Below are positions 17,589 to 27,239 of a stretch of 64,000 nt of DNA, in pieces. This DNA comes from Shimia sp. (GTDB lineage Bacteria > Pseudomonadota > Alphaproteobacteria > Rhodobacterales > Rhodobacteraceae): the NCBI GenBank assembly GCA_024224295.1, contig JAAENN010000245.1, forward strand, positions 1-64,000, written 5' to 3'. The notes under the pieces are model-generated. The model did not search any database, had not been told where the DNA came from, and saw nothing but the letters and a program-made list of their open reading frames with translations. The translations under genes were made by a program, and so were the position numbers. The stretch's first letter is position 1. Each line of letters starts with the position of its first letter.

Positions 17589-18583
17589 GTGGTCTGGGTC
17601 ACTTTCGACAGAGTTTCCGGTGTGTCTGGGTTCAAGCCCATTGCGAGCGCGGTTTCAAGGATGACAGGATAGATCAACGCGAGAAGGTAGGCGGCCGCGG
17701 CTGCCGGTTTGATCTCCGTTTTGATCAGGTCGGTCACGCGCAGGCGATGCACGTCGCAGCCTACGTCCCTAAAACGGGCCTCCGCTTGATCCAGGCTTTC
17801 CTGGATATCGGCTTGCCCGGTATCGAGGATCAGCACCATCAGCGGGTTGGTCGCCAGTTGTAGCGGGCCGTGCAGCACTTCGGATGCGGAGTAGGCTTCG
17901 GCATGCAGGGCGCAGCATTCTTTGAGTTTCAACGCAACCTCATGGGCGGCACCAAATCCGGAGTCGCGACCGATAACAAAGAAGTGGCGGGCGCGCAGGA
18001 AGGCCGCACGAAGCGCATCTGATTCTGGCAAGGCAGAGGGGGCTGTGGCCAGAGCTTCTGCGGAGGTTTTGGCGTCATAGTTAGAGTCTATTCCAGCCAG
18101 AAGGGCCATGCCTGCGGCCACAGAACCAACCACGGTTTTGGTGGCGGGAACGGCATTTTCCGGACCCGCGCCAATTGCGATTGTGGCGTCAGCAGCAGCT
18201 TCCACTGGACTGTCAGGAATGTTGGTCAGGGCGAGAACTTTGGCCCCACGGGAGGTGGCGCCTTTGGCGCTGCGCACCAGATCTTCGGATGCACCAGACT
18301 GGCTCACCACCAGTGCGGCGGCGTTGTCCATGGACACACCTTTGCCAATCGAGAAAACCGAGGGTGGCAGCGATGTCATGGGGACGCCCAATTCACGCAT
18401 GAATTCATAAGACAGGATGTTGGCGGCGGCATCAGAAGAGCCGCGCGCGATGGTGTAGATCGCCTGAACCGCGTCCAGATTTGGCAGCGAGACGTCCTGT
18501 GTTGCGGTTTTGGCAAAGACGTCGATCGCCTGTGCGCTTTCTTTGGCCATGAGTGCGCCGGGGACTGGGGTGTTCATTGTCAT
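17585..18583 (-). CDS. SIS-domain glucosamine-6-phosphate deaminase, NagB-II-like
   Basis: 332 residues with two SIS domains related to the GlmS isomerase half: IARGSSDAAANI (about 47-58), VSQSGASEDLV, TKTVVGSVAAGM, and the C-terminal LKLKECCALHAEAYSASEVLHGP segment that carries the catalytic-type residues. It lacks a glutaminase domain, so it cannot be GlmS. NagB-II proteins deaminate GlcN-6-P to fructose-6-P, the normal end step after NagA. ATG at 18583 overlaps the upstream oxidoreductase stop by 4 bases; M3 at 18577 is an alternative. Confidence 0.83.
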   Translation of the reverse strand: MTMNTPVPGALMAKESAQAIDVFAKTATQDVSLPNLDAVQAIYTIARGSSDAAANILSYEFMRELGVPMTSLPPSVFSIGKGVSMDNAAALVVSQSGASEDLVRSAKGATSRGAKVLALTNIPDSPVEAAADATIAIGAGPENAVPATKTVVGSVAAGMALLAGIDSNYDAKTSAEALATAPSALPESDALRAAFLRARHFFVIGRDSGFGAAHEVALKLKECCALHAEAYSASEVLHGPLQLATNPLMVLILDTGQADIQESLDQAEARFRDVGCDVHRLRVTDLIKTEIKPAAAAAYLLALIYPVILETALAMGLNPDTPETLSKVTQTT

Positions 18584-19716
18584 TCTCGCAATCCAAACTT
18601 GTCGAATTCGGCCCAGATCGGGGCCATGTTGATCATTTTTCCATCGATACGCGCCTCATCGAGCGCCATCGCGACAAGACCTGCCTCCAGCGCGTCCACC
18701 ACGCCTACTGGTAGGGTCTCTGTTTCGCCTTTTAGGAAGGCAACGATGTCATCCACCATCATGTGGTCCGCGCCGTAGTGAGCAGAGGCCCGGGCGCTGT
18801 CCATTTGGGTGTAGTCGTGGTCCGCAATCACCGAGCCGTCACGTGCGGTGGCTTTCAGATAGCCGCGCACAAAATCGCCTTCGGCCATACCCAAAGCGCC
18901 CATCACACAAAAACGGCGGTGCTCGTCTGGCACATTGAGGTTGGTGTGAAACGACAGGGAGGCGCCGCTCTCGTATTGCAGAATGGCCGTCTGGTAGTCG
19001 ATGATATCACCGTCCGAGTGGAACGGGTCATCAATGCTCTGCCAGACGCTTTTCTTGCGGTGCATGATTTCGTTTTCAGTGTTTGAGGCGGGCGCAAACG
19101 CCGGAACAAATGATTTGCGCCCGCCGAAGCTCGCGACCTGAGACGGACGCGAGCTTGTCACCATGTTGTAGATGTCGATGTCGTGGCAACATTTTTCGAG
19201 CATGAAACCGCCGGACCACTGCACCATGCGGCGCCAGTCGCGCATGAAGAATGCGCCGTGGTACGGGGCAATATGTTCGTTGGCCTCCAGCGAGGTGATG
19301 GGGCCAAGCTGATCCAGCACGCGTCGCAGATCGACCATATGCTGCGAATACCGCAACACAAGGCCCACCATGACGCGGTCTGTCCCGTGTTCCGCCAAGA
19401 GTGCGGCCAGTTCCATGGTCTCCCCTTTCGTGGTGACCACAGGTTTTTCGGTAAAGATGCGCACGCCAGCGGCCAGGCCGATCTTGATATGCTCCAGGTG
19501 AAAGCTGTTAGGAGAGCCAACAAAGAAGAGATCTGGGGCGGTTTGGGCCAGCATTGTCTCTATTGTGTCAAACTGTGGCACTTCGGTGCCAATCATCTCA
19601 AGGTGCGTAGGCTGTGGGTCATAGAACCCGACAAACTCCACCTCTGGCATGGCCTCCTTAAGGATGGAGAGCACATGCCCGGCCCGAAGGCCTATGCCTG
19701 CTGTGACAACGCGCAT
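18580..19716 (-). CDS. Gfo/Idh/MocA-family oxidoreductase
   Basis: 378 residues with an N-terminal Rossmann fold (VVTAGIGLRAGHV at 3-15), the EKPVV motif near 96, and the helix carrying CCHDIDIYN near 184-192, as in the Gfo/Idh/MocA family. These enzymes oxidise or reduce sugars with NAD(P). A subgroup (GH109) uses the fold to hydrolyse alpha-N-acetylgalactosaminides; the intact EKP motif favours an oxidoreductase, but the amino-sugar context leaves the GH109-like option open. Placed between the transporter ATPase (9 bp away) and nagB-II (4-base overlap). Confidence 0.82.
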   Translation of the reverse strand: MRVVTAGIGLRAGHVLSILKEAMPEVEFVGFYDPQPTHLEMIGTEVPQFDTIETMLAQTAPDLFFVGSPNSFHLEHIKIGLAAGVRIFTEKPVVTTKGETMELAALLAEHGTDRVMVGLVLRYSQHMVDLRRVLDQLGPITSLEANEHIAPYHGAFFMRDWRRMVQWSGGFMLEKCCHDIDIYNMVTSSRPSQVASFGGRKSFVPAFAPASNTENEIMHRKKSVWQSIDDPFHSDGDIIDYQTAILQYESGASLSFHTNLNVPDEHRRFCVMGALGMAEGDFVRGYLKATARDGSVIADHDYTQMDSARASAHYGADHMMVDDIVAFLKGETETLPVGVVDALEAGLVAMALDEARIDGKMINMAPIWAEFDKFGLRE

Positions 19717-19725
19717 GGGAGATCC

Positions 19726-20823
<1,098 letters not shown>

Positions 20824-20912
20824 GGGTCTGTCCGTTTGTCTGAGAAGTTTCGTGAGTGGAGGCACCCCGGGCACGCCGCATCGTTTGGCGCGCCTGGAGC
20901 AGGGAGGAACCC

Positions 20913-22118
20913 TTAGAGGGCGTCGTCGAGCTCTTCAGCTGCGATGGTCACCAGGTTGTCGACAGTGTCATCCTGCAGGATGATGCCTTGAACCATGTTG
21001 GTGAACACAGATTGCAGCGATTTGAAGTCTTCTACGAGCGGCTCTGGGCCACCTGTAGCGATCGATGCAGTGAAGGTCGGCCAGATGCCGTCGTTGTAGT
21101 ATGGGTCTTCTTTACCCAACTTGGTGTAGTCTAGGATCGGTGTCAGACCCCAGCTGCTGTCAAGGTCGTACTGGCTGTCACCGGAGGTGATGCGCTGTGC
21201 CAGATCATGGGCCAGATCTTCGTGACCGGAACCTTTGAACACCACGATCGAGTCGGTGATCAGGATGGAGCCGCTTTCGCCGGAAGGACCAGCAGGGATC
21301 GGCGCAACGATTTGGTTGATGTCTTCGTTGTGCTGACCGTGACCCCAAGGACCAGTGACGTACATAGCGATCTTGCCGTCGTTGAACAGATCACGTAGCT
21401 GGCTGCGTTCCCATGCGGTTGGGCCGTCCTGAGCAACGTCTACGAGCTTGCCGTAGAATTCCAGAGTTTCGCGAGTCTCTTTGCTGTCCAGCATGTTTTT
21501 GCCGGTTGCGCCGTCGATCACGGAACCACCGTTGGAATACAGGTAGTTCAGGAACTGGTGCATAGTGTTGTCGAAGTCTTTGCCGGAGAGGCCAACGCCA
21601 GCCACTTCGGTGTTGTCCACAACGCCTTTGGCCATTGCGTACATGTCATCCCAAGTTGCTGGAGCGACACATTCCTGGCCGGATTCTTCCACGATGCCAC
21701 AGTTGATGTAGAGCGCTTTGGTGGAGAAGGCGTGTGGGTAGCCCCACTGGCTACCTTCGATGGTCACAGTGTTCAGAACACCTGGCTGGTAAGGCGCAGC
21801 TGCGTCGATGTTGGCGGAAACGATCAGGTCGTTGTTGGCCAGCTGACGCAGGGTACGGGACCCCATGTAAGCGATTGAGGGTGGATCACCAGCGGCGGCC
21901 AGTGTCAGAGATTTGTCCTGGCATGTGCCCCATGGCACAGCTTCGAGGTTCACGGACACACCTTCGTGGTCTTTCTCAAACTGATCAACAACAGCTTGAT
22001 CCGCTTCGCGGACTTCGCCGCCACACATGATGAAGTGCAGTTCTGTGTCAGCTGCCAGTGCGCCGCTTGCGGCTCCAGACAGAAGGGCTGCGCCCAATGT
22101 GAGTTTCACGAGTTTCAT
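20913..22118 (-). CDS. Sugar ABC transporter substrate-binding protein (amino-sugar operon)
   Basis: 401-residue periplasmic binding protein. ATG at 22118 is preceded by GGGAGAG and begins a clear signal peptide (MKLVKLTLGAALLSGAASGALA). The longer in-frame extension to 22256 lacks signal-peptide character and is rejected. Family-1 solute-binding features: LAAAGDPPSIAYMGSRTLRQL, WGYPHAFSTKALYIN, FNDGKIAMYVTGPWG. Four Cys residues (in IMCGGE, WGTCQD, INCGIV and QECVAP) could form disulfides, unusual for this class. Ligand probably an N-acetylhexosamine or its oligomer, from the operon content. Confidence 0.88.
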   Translation of the reverse strand: MKLVKLTLGAALLSGAASGALAADTELHFIMCGGEVREADQAVVDQFEKDHEGVSVNLEAVPWGTCQDKSLTLAAAGDPPSIAYMGSRTLRQLANNDLIVSANIDAAAPYQPGVLNTVTIEGSQWGYPHAFSTKALYINCGIVEESGQECVAPATWDDMYAMAKGVVDNTEVAGVGLSGKDFDNTMHQFLNYLYSNGGSVIDGATGKNMLDSKETRETLEFYGKLVDVAQDGPTAWERSQLRDLFNDGKIAMYVTGPWGHGQHNEDINQIVAPIPAGPSGESGSILITDSIVVFKGSGHEDLAHDLAQRITSGDSQYDLDSSWGLTPILDYTKLGKEDPYYNDGIWPTFTASIATGGPEPLVEDFKSLQSVFTNMVQGIILQDDTVDNLVTIAAEELDDAL

Positions 22119-22141
22119 AATCTTCTCTCCCTTGGTTGAAC

Positions 22142-22984
22142 TCATTCTTTCACCGCGCCTGCCGTGAGACCGGCGACGAGGTATTTTTGTAGGAACAGGA
22201 AGATGAGCATGACTGGTAGGACGCCTACCAAGGCCGCGGCCATCATCTCGTTCCAAGTCACCGACTGGTAGCCGATGAATTCGAACAGACCAGCAGGCAG
22301 CGGTTGCAGCTCACGAGTCTGGTTGAAGGTAATTGCGAACAGGAATTGTTGGGCATAGGCGCCGATGAAGACGGCGACGCTGACCACGATCAGGCCAGGC
22401 ACGGCCAGGGGCAGAACCACGCGGCGCAGAGTGTACATGCGAGATGCACCATCCACAAATGCCGCTTCTTCCAATTCACGCGGAATTTTTTCCAGGTAAG
22501 AGCGCAACAGCCAGATGCCGGTTGGGATCAGGAAGGCCACGCCAGGTACGATCATCGCCCAGTATGTGTTCAAGAGGCCCATGGTGCGCAGTACGCGATA
22601 CAGTGGGATCAGCAGAACCGCACCGGTAAACATGTTCACTCCCAAGAAGATGGCGAGGCTCATGTTTTTGAAGGGAAACTCCAGTCGCGCATACGCGTAG
22701 GCCGCTGGTACCACAAAAACCATTGTGATGACGGTCACCGAGGTTGCGATGAAGATCGAGTTGAAGATGTAACGGCCCAAAAGCGGCACAGTCACCCACA
22801 TGTCTTTATAGGCCTGTAGGCTGAAGTCATCCGACCAGAACTGATACGGGCTGCGGAACAGGTGCTCCAGAGGGCGAAGCGACGCCATGAACATTTCAAA
22901 GAAGGGCAGCAGGATGAAGGTCAGGAAAACAGCGAGAGCCGCGTAGATGCCAACCAGCTGCAGTTTTGTGTAGCGATCCATCAT
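22142..22984 (-). CDS. Sugar ABC transporter permease, MalG class (amino-sugar operon)
   Basis: 280 residues, six predicted TMs (first about 10-31), EAA loop in LEEAAFVDGASRMYTLRRVVLP near 185-206. Typical MalG-type length. Two adjacent ATGs (22984 and 22981) can both serve. The upstream permease ends 1 bp before. Works with its partner permease, the binding protein and the ATPase downstream. Confidence 0.9.
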   Translation of the reverse strand: MMDRYTKLQLVGIYAALAVFLTFILLPFFEMFMASLRPLEHLFRSPYQFWSDDFSLQAYKDMWVTVPLLGRYIFNSIFIATSVTVITMVFVVPAAYAYARLEFPFKNMSLAIFLGVNMFTGAVLLIPLYRVLRTMGLLNTYWAMIVPGVAFLIPTGIWLLRSYLEKIPRELEEAAFVDGASRMYTLRRVVLPLAVPGLIVVSVAVFIGAYAQQFLFAITFNQTRELQPLPAGLFEFIGYQSVTWNEMMAAALVGVLPVMLIFLFLQKYLVAGLTAGAVKE

Positions 22985-22985
22985 A

Positions 22986-23918
22986 TCATTTCGCCCCGTA
23001 GCGTTTGTTGATTTTGTTCAGTAAGAACAGGTAGATGAGCGAGAATACAGCCAGCAGGACAACGATAACCACGGCCCGCGCGGCGCCTTCGCCAAATTTG
23101 TAGTTCCCAATCGCAACCTTGTAGGTGTCGATGATCAGGGTGGTGGTCGCGCTGCGTGGTCCACCTTCGGTCAAAATCCAGATGATTTCGAAGCTGTTGA
23201 AGGTGAAAATCGCGGACAGCAACGCCATAGAGACAATCACTGGCATGATCTGTGGAATGGTGATGCGGCGGAAGCGGTACCAACGACCAGCGCCGTCTAC
23301 CCATGCGGCTTCATAAAGGTCACGAGACACACCCTGCATCGCGGCAAGGAAGAACAGCGTCACCATCGGTGTGCCAACCCAGACGTCGGTCACTACGGCG
23401 GAGTAAAACGCGGAAGACTTATAAGCGAGGAATTCAAATGGACCATCGGTGATGCCCAGTTTCATCATCACACCGGACAGAACACCAAAGTAGCCATTGT
23501 AGAGCCACAACCAGCCGATACAGCCAATAGCAACCGGGATCACCCAAGGCGGCATGACCAACACGCGGAACAAGGCGCGGCCTGGGATGGCAGCATTGAG
23601 GAGAGTCGCGCCAATCAAACCCATGATCAGTTTGATGCCTACAGATAGGAACATCCAATAGAAGGTGCGAATGACGGTCTGGTGGAATTTGCGGCTGTCG
23701 GCCAGGTCTTGATAGTTTTCAAGCCCGATGAATTCTTCGCCACCCAAACCAGCATCCATAAAGGATAAGCGGATTGTTTCGGTCAATGGCCAGGCAACAA
23801 TCACAGCAATAAAGATCATCGCCGGAGCCACCAGCATCCAGCCGAAAAGATTTTCGGACATGGCGCGTTTGCGGGTGTTGGCGGCTGGTTGTGATGCCTG
23901 TGCGGATAGTTCGGCCAT
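22986..23918 (-). CDS. Sugar ABC transporter permease, MalF class (amino-sugar operon)
   Basis: 310 residues with six or seven hydrophobic segments (first about 24-46) and EAA loop YEAAWVDGAGRWYRFRRITIP. First gene of the long amino-sugar operon. ATG at 23918 has a G-rich (GGGGGGGA) Shine-Dalgarno; the TTG at 23921 is less likely. An internal ATG (23861) at MSENLF is possible but lacks such a site. The divergent promoter region upstream carries candidate GntR operators. Confidence 0.88.
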   Translation of the reverse strand: MAELSAQASQPAANTRKRAMSENLFGWMLVAPAMIFIAVIVAWPLTETIRLSFMDAGLGGEEFIGLENYQDLADSRKFHQTVIRTFYWMFLSVGIKLIMGLIGATLLNAAIPGRALFRVLVMPPWVIPVAIGCIGWLWLYNGYFGVLSGVMMKLGITDGPFEFLAYKSSAFYSAVVTDVWVGTPMVTLFFLAAMQGVSRDLYEAAWVDGAGRWYRFRRITIPQIMPVIVSMALLSAIFTFNSFEIIWILTEGGPRSATTTLIIDTYKVAIGNYKFGEGAARAVVIVVLLAVFSLIYLFLLNKINKRYGAK

Positions 23919-24013
23919 CAATTTCCCCCCCTTGGTTTCGTGCGGCGAATCAACGAGCGAATCACCGTGTTGAAAATATGGTACCTCAAAAAGCCCAAAA
24001 TGCTACCAATATA

Positions 24014-24030
24014 ATACCAAAAACAGGTAT
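24014..24030. promoter_or_regulatory. Candidate GntR operator in the divergent promoter region
   Basis: Inverted repeat ATACC-N7-GGTAT between the transporter operon and the gntR gene. Nearby are the palindrome GGTACC (23980-23985), TACCAAT (24004-24010) and its exact complement ATTGGTA (24101-24107). GntR/HutC regulators of the NagR/YvoA type bind GGTATA/TGGT-like palindromes, so one or more of these may be the operator. Which one is used is not decidable here. Confidence 0.4.
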
Positions 24031-24136
24031 GTGAATTTTATTGTTCATTTACAATGCATTGAGATATAATTGGCAAAGGGCACTTGCGTAACATTTTTAG
24101 ATTGGTACTGTTTTTTAGACCATGTCAGGAAACCAA

Positions 24137-24892
24137 ATGACAATTTTAGATACGATATTTAGCCCGGAGAGCTGGTATCGCGCTGGCCGCGGACCGCGCT
24201 ACCAACAGCTGTATCGCCATATCGCCGCAGAGATTCGAGCGGGACGATTGCAACCAGGGGACCAATTGCCTCCCGAGCGGGATCTGGCGGAAAAGGCCGA
24301 CATCAGCCGCGTCACGGTACGCAAAGCTGTATCTCTCTTGGTGGAAGGAAGGTTGATTGAACAAAGGCGCGGCGCGGGTTCCTTTGTGGCTTCAGATTCG
24401 CCAAGGTTGGAGCAGTCTTTGTCAACTCTGGTGTCTTTTACGGAAACCATGCACGCCCGTGGTATGGAGGCGACAAGTGAAGTCCTTGAACGCGGCTTGT
24501 TCGCGCCAAGTCCAAACGAAATGGTGGCACTCGGGCTTGCTGCACACGACAAAGTTTCGCGTCTCAACCGCTTGCGCAGCGCAGGCGGCACACCCGTTGC
24601 CTTAGAGTCCTCTTCATTGCCACGCGACATTCTTCGCAACCCTGCTGAAGTGGGAGCGTCTCTTTACGAGGTTCTTCGCAAAGATGGTTGCGCCCCAACT
24701 CGCGCGATCCAGCGCGTGACTGCATCAAATCTGTCTCCTTCAGAAGCGGAATTGATGAATTTGCCTGAGGGCAGCGCGGTCTTGCAGATTGTGCGAACAG
24801 CCTTTCTCAATTCTGGCCGCCCAATTGAACTTACACGCGGTCTTTACCGCTCTGACATTTACGACTTTGTTTCCGAACTCAGATTGGACTGA
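24137..24892 (+). CDS. GntR/HutC-family transcriptional regulator with UTRA domain
   Basis: 251 residues from ATG at 24137, which has AGGA 6 nt upstream; ATG at 24122 is the alternative with no Shine-Dalgarno. N-terminal winged helix with LPPERDLAEKADISRVTVRKAVSLL, then an effector-binding UTRA domain (LSTLVSFTETMHARGM to the end). Such regulators respond to GlcNAc-6-P or GlcN-6-P in NagR/YvoA systems. Divergent from the amino-sugar operon and 1 bp upstream of the hexosaminidase gene, so it probably controls both. Confidence 0.87.
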   Translation: MTILDTIFSPESWYRAGRGPRYQQLYRHIAAEIRAGRLQPGDQLPPERDLAEKADISRVTVRKAVSLLVEGRLIEQRRGAGSFVASDSPRLEQSLSTLVSFTETMHARGMEATSEVLERGLFAPSPNEMVALGLAAHDKVSRLNRLRSAGGTPVALESSSLPRDILRNPAEVGASLYEVLRKDGCAPTRAIQRVTASNLSPSEAELMNLPEGSAVLQIVRTAFLNSGRPIELTRGLYRSDIYDFVSELRLD

Positions 24893-24893
24893 C

Positions 24894-26675
24894 ATGCACT
24901 ACAGCAGCCGAATCACGGGCGACACCATCACATGTGTTTTCACACCGGAGCGCGCCCTGACGGCCCCGGTTTTTTGTTTCTCTGGAATGGGTCCTTTTGA
25001 GGCGGTTTCAGGCGGAACAGTGACGCATGCGCTCGGGAGCTATACTGAGATTTCTCTGCCAAATCTGGCGGCGGGTGAGGCCTTTGAACTGGTGATTCAA
25101 TATGCTGGTGGCTTTAAGCCGGCCAACCGCGCCTGGTTGCCATTGGGGCCGTATCTGCGGTGCGGAAAAGAGATCATTGAATTGCCCATCCCCGACTCAG
25201 GCTGCCGTCCGCAAGTTTTGCTGGATCTCGGGCCGGTTGAAGGTTTGCCTTTGGTGCCCCAACCGCAGAGTTGGACTGCCTTTGAAGGTGTTTTGGAAAC
25301 CTCTGGGTTTGTCTGTGACAGTCCTGCGTTTGAAAGTGTGGCGGCCTTGGCTGCGCGCCGTGGTTGGTCTTTTGTCGGCGATACAGTGGTCACAGTTGAG
25401 CAGGCAGATTTGCCGGAAGACGCCTATGAGCTGGAGGTGTGCACTGATGGTGTGATCCTGCGTGCCGGCGGCTTTGGTGGCGAGTTTTACGGCGCGATCA
25501 CCTTGTTGACCTTGCTGCAGCACGGATCATTTCCCTGTGGTGTGATCAAAGATGCGCCACGGTTTTCCTGGCGGGGGCAGCATTTGGATACCGCCCGTCA
25601 TTACTATGAGCCGCAGACCATTTTGGATCTGCTCGACCTGATGGCGCTGTTGAAATTCAATCGCTTCCATTGGCATTTTGCCGATGATGAATCCTTTCGC
25701 CTTGAGATCGAGTGTTTTCCGGAGCTTTGGCAGAAAACCGCACTCTGTGGTGAAGGGCATCTGCTGCCAGCGCTGTTCTCCGGCGCCGTGGAGGCTGGCG
25801 GCAGTTACTCCAAGGATACCGCGCGTGCGATTATCGACCATGCCAAGGCACTTAACATCGAGGTGATGCCAGAGATCGAAGTGCCCGCACATGCTATTGC
25901 GTTGACCCATGTGTTCCCGGACTTGCGCGATCCTAGCGACAATGGGGCTGAGGTCAGTGTACAGGGTTACAAAGGCAACGCGGTGAACCCGGCGATATCC
26001 CGCACCTGGGATGTGCTGGAAGGCATCATGGCCGAGGTTGGGGAATTGTTCCCGTTCAACCACCTGCATCTGGGCTGTGACGAATTGCCGGAAGGCACCT
26101 GGATGGGCAGTCCGTTGGCGCGAGGCTTGATGAAGCGTGAAGGTCTGGAAACCACAGACGATTTGCAGGGCTGGATGATGCAGAGGTTGGGTGCCAAGGC
26201 AGTCGAAAACGGTCAGCGCCCCTGTGCTTGGGAAGAGGCTGCGAAAGGCTCCAACGGCGGGATTGCCAATGGAGCTATCCTGTTCAGTTGGACTGGGCAG
26301 GGACCGGGTTTGGAAGCGGCCCACAACGGTTATGACGTGGTTATGAGCCCGGCACAGCATGTCTATCTGGATATGGCACACACCGATGACAAAGATGACT
26401 GGGGGGCGAGCTGGGCCGCCTTTGTCTCTCTTACCGACACGATCAATTGGGAGCCGGTACCGGAGTCAGACCTTGTGGAACGCATTATTGGCGTGCAGGG
26501 CACCTTCTGGTCAGAGTTCACCACGCAGGACAATCAACTTTGGCCGATGCTGATGCCGCGTATGTTGGGGGTCAGTTCTAAGGCCTGGCAAACAGAGTGC
26601 GTCAGCGCGGAAGAATTGATCCGTCTGGCACATGTCTACAACGCGCTGCCTGGGGCAGAGATTTGGACTGGATAA
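24894..26675 (+). CDS. Beta-N-acetylhexosaminidase, GH20 family
   Basis: 593-residue hydrolase releasing terminal GlcNAc or GalNAc from oligosaccharides. GH20b-like N-terminal part (to about 200), then a catalytic barrel starting at FSWRGQHLDTARHYY. Catalytic pair D396-E397 in HLGCDELPEG, WHFADDESFRLEI and VMPEIEVPAHA are visible, plus the late WGAS/WTGQG tryptophans. Start at ATG 24894 because it follows the gntR TGA by 1 base; an in-frame extension to 24789 overlaps gntR and is rejected. No signal peptide, so it acts on imported oligosaccharides in the cytoplasm. Confidence 0.92.
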   Translation: MHYSSRITGDTITCVFTPERALTAPVFCFSGMGPFEAVSGGTVTHALGSYTEISLPNLAAGEAFELVIQYAGGFKPANRAWLPLGPYLRCGKEIIELPIPDSGCRPQVLLDLGPVEGLPLVPQPQSWTAFEGVLETSGFVCDSPAFESVAALAARRGWSFVGDTVVTVEQADLPEDAYELEVCTDGVILRAGGFGGEFYGAITLLTLLQHGSFPCGVIKDAPRFSWRGQHLDTARHYYEPQTILDLLDLMALLKFNRFHWHFADDESFRLEIECFPELWQKTALCGEGHLLPALFSGAVEAGGSYSKDTARAIIDHAKALNIEVMPEIEVPAHAIALTHVFPDLRDPSDNGAEVSVQGYKGNAVNPAISRTWDVLEGIMAEVGELFPFNHLHLGCDELPEGTWMGSPLARGLMKREGLETTDDLQGWMMQRLGAKAVENGQRPCAWEEAAKGSNGGIANGAILFSWTGQGPGLEAAHNGYDVVMSPAQHVYLDMAHTDDKDDWGASWAAFVSLTDTINWEPVPESDLVERIIGVQGTFWSEFTTQDNQLWPMLMPRMLGVSSKAWQTECVSAEELIRLAHVYNALPGAEIWTG

Positions 26676-26687
26676 ACAGTGCAAGAG

Positions 26688-26737
26688 AAATTGGTGCCCC
26701 AATTGCTGGAGATGAGAAATCTTCTGGGCACCAATTT
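26688..26737. repeat. 12-bp perfect inverted repeat after the GH20 gene
   Basis: AAATTGGTGCCC (26688-26699) and GGGCACCAATTT (26726-26737) flank a 26-nt spacer. The left arm with the next bases also forms ATTGG-TGCC-CCAAT, a palindrome resembling the ATTGGTA half-sites upstream of gntR. It could be a hairpin at the 3' end of the gntR-GH20 mRNA or an additional operator. No U-tract follows. Confidence 0.55.
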
Positions 26738-26775
26738 ACCACCGACATCGGCTTTGCTGTTTGTCCGAATTGCGC

Positions 26776-26803
26776 TTGCGTTCTTTTGGAAATCCACTAT
26801 AAA
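26776..26803 (+). promoter_or_regulatory. Candidate sigma70 promoter of rpsT
   Basis: TTGCGT (26776-26781) and TATAAA (26798-26803) with a 16-bp spacer, about 110 bp before the rpsT start. Alphaproteobacterial -35 elements vary, so this is a pattern match only. Confidence 0.4.
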
Positions 26804-26917
26804 CGGCCGCCATACATGCGCGTGCAGCCCGCTCTGGCTTGATCTGATTCTCTGAAAAGAGAGCCCGTTCGGGACGTAGCACGTAATAAACCGTACCGAA
26901 TTAAAAGGTCTTAGATC

Positions 26918-27181
26918 ATGGCAAATTCGCCCCAAGCAAAAAAACGCGCCCGTCAGAACGAGCGCCGTCTTGAAGTTAACAAAGCGCGTCGTTCCCGCAT
27001 TCGTACTTCCATCCGCAAGGTTGAAGAAGCCATCGAGTCTGGCGACAAGGGTGCGGCTTCCGCAGCTCTGAAAGTGGCCCAGCCAGAGCTGATGCGCGGT
27101 GTCTCCAAAGGTGTTTACCACAAGAATACTGCTGCACGGAAAATGTCCCGCTTGGCAGCACGTGTGAAAGCGCTGGCGTAA
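26918..27181 (+). CDS. rpsT: 30S ribosomal protein S20
   Basis: 87 residues, standard S20 length. Starts [17 protein letters not shown], with [26 protein letters not shown] and a basic composition, all as in S20. Binds 16S rRNA in early 30S assembly. Monocistronic, with its own promoter region and a strong terminator downstream. Confidence 0.98.
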   Translation: MANSPQAKKRARQNERRLEVNKARRSRIRTSIRKVEEAIESGDKGAASAALKVAQPELMRGVSKGVYHKNTAARKMSRLAARVKALA

Positions 27182-27208
27182 GCCGTACTTCACAACGAAT
27201 TTGGAAAG

Positions 27209-27235
27209 ACGCCGCTGTTTCAGCGGCGTTTTTTT
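27209..27235 (+). terminator. Intrinsic terminator of rpsT
   Basis: ACGCCGCTG and CAGCGGCGT form a 9-bp stem with a TTT loop, followed by a run of seven T. It ends 5 bp before the convergent uppP stop. Confidence 0.93.
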
Positions 27236-27239
27236 GCGC

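Noticed and set aside
23925-23932. Run of C bases before the permease start as a slippage site
   Set aside because: It lies outside the coding sequence and reads as a G-rich Shine-Dalgarno on the minus strand.
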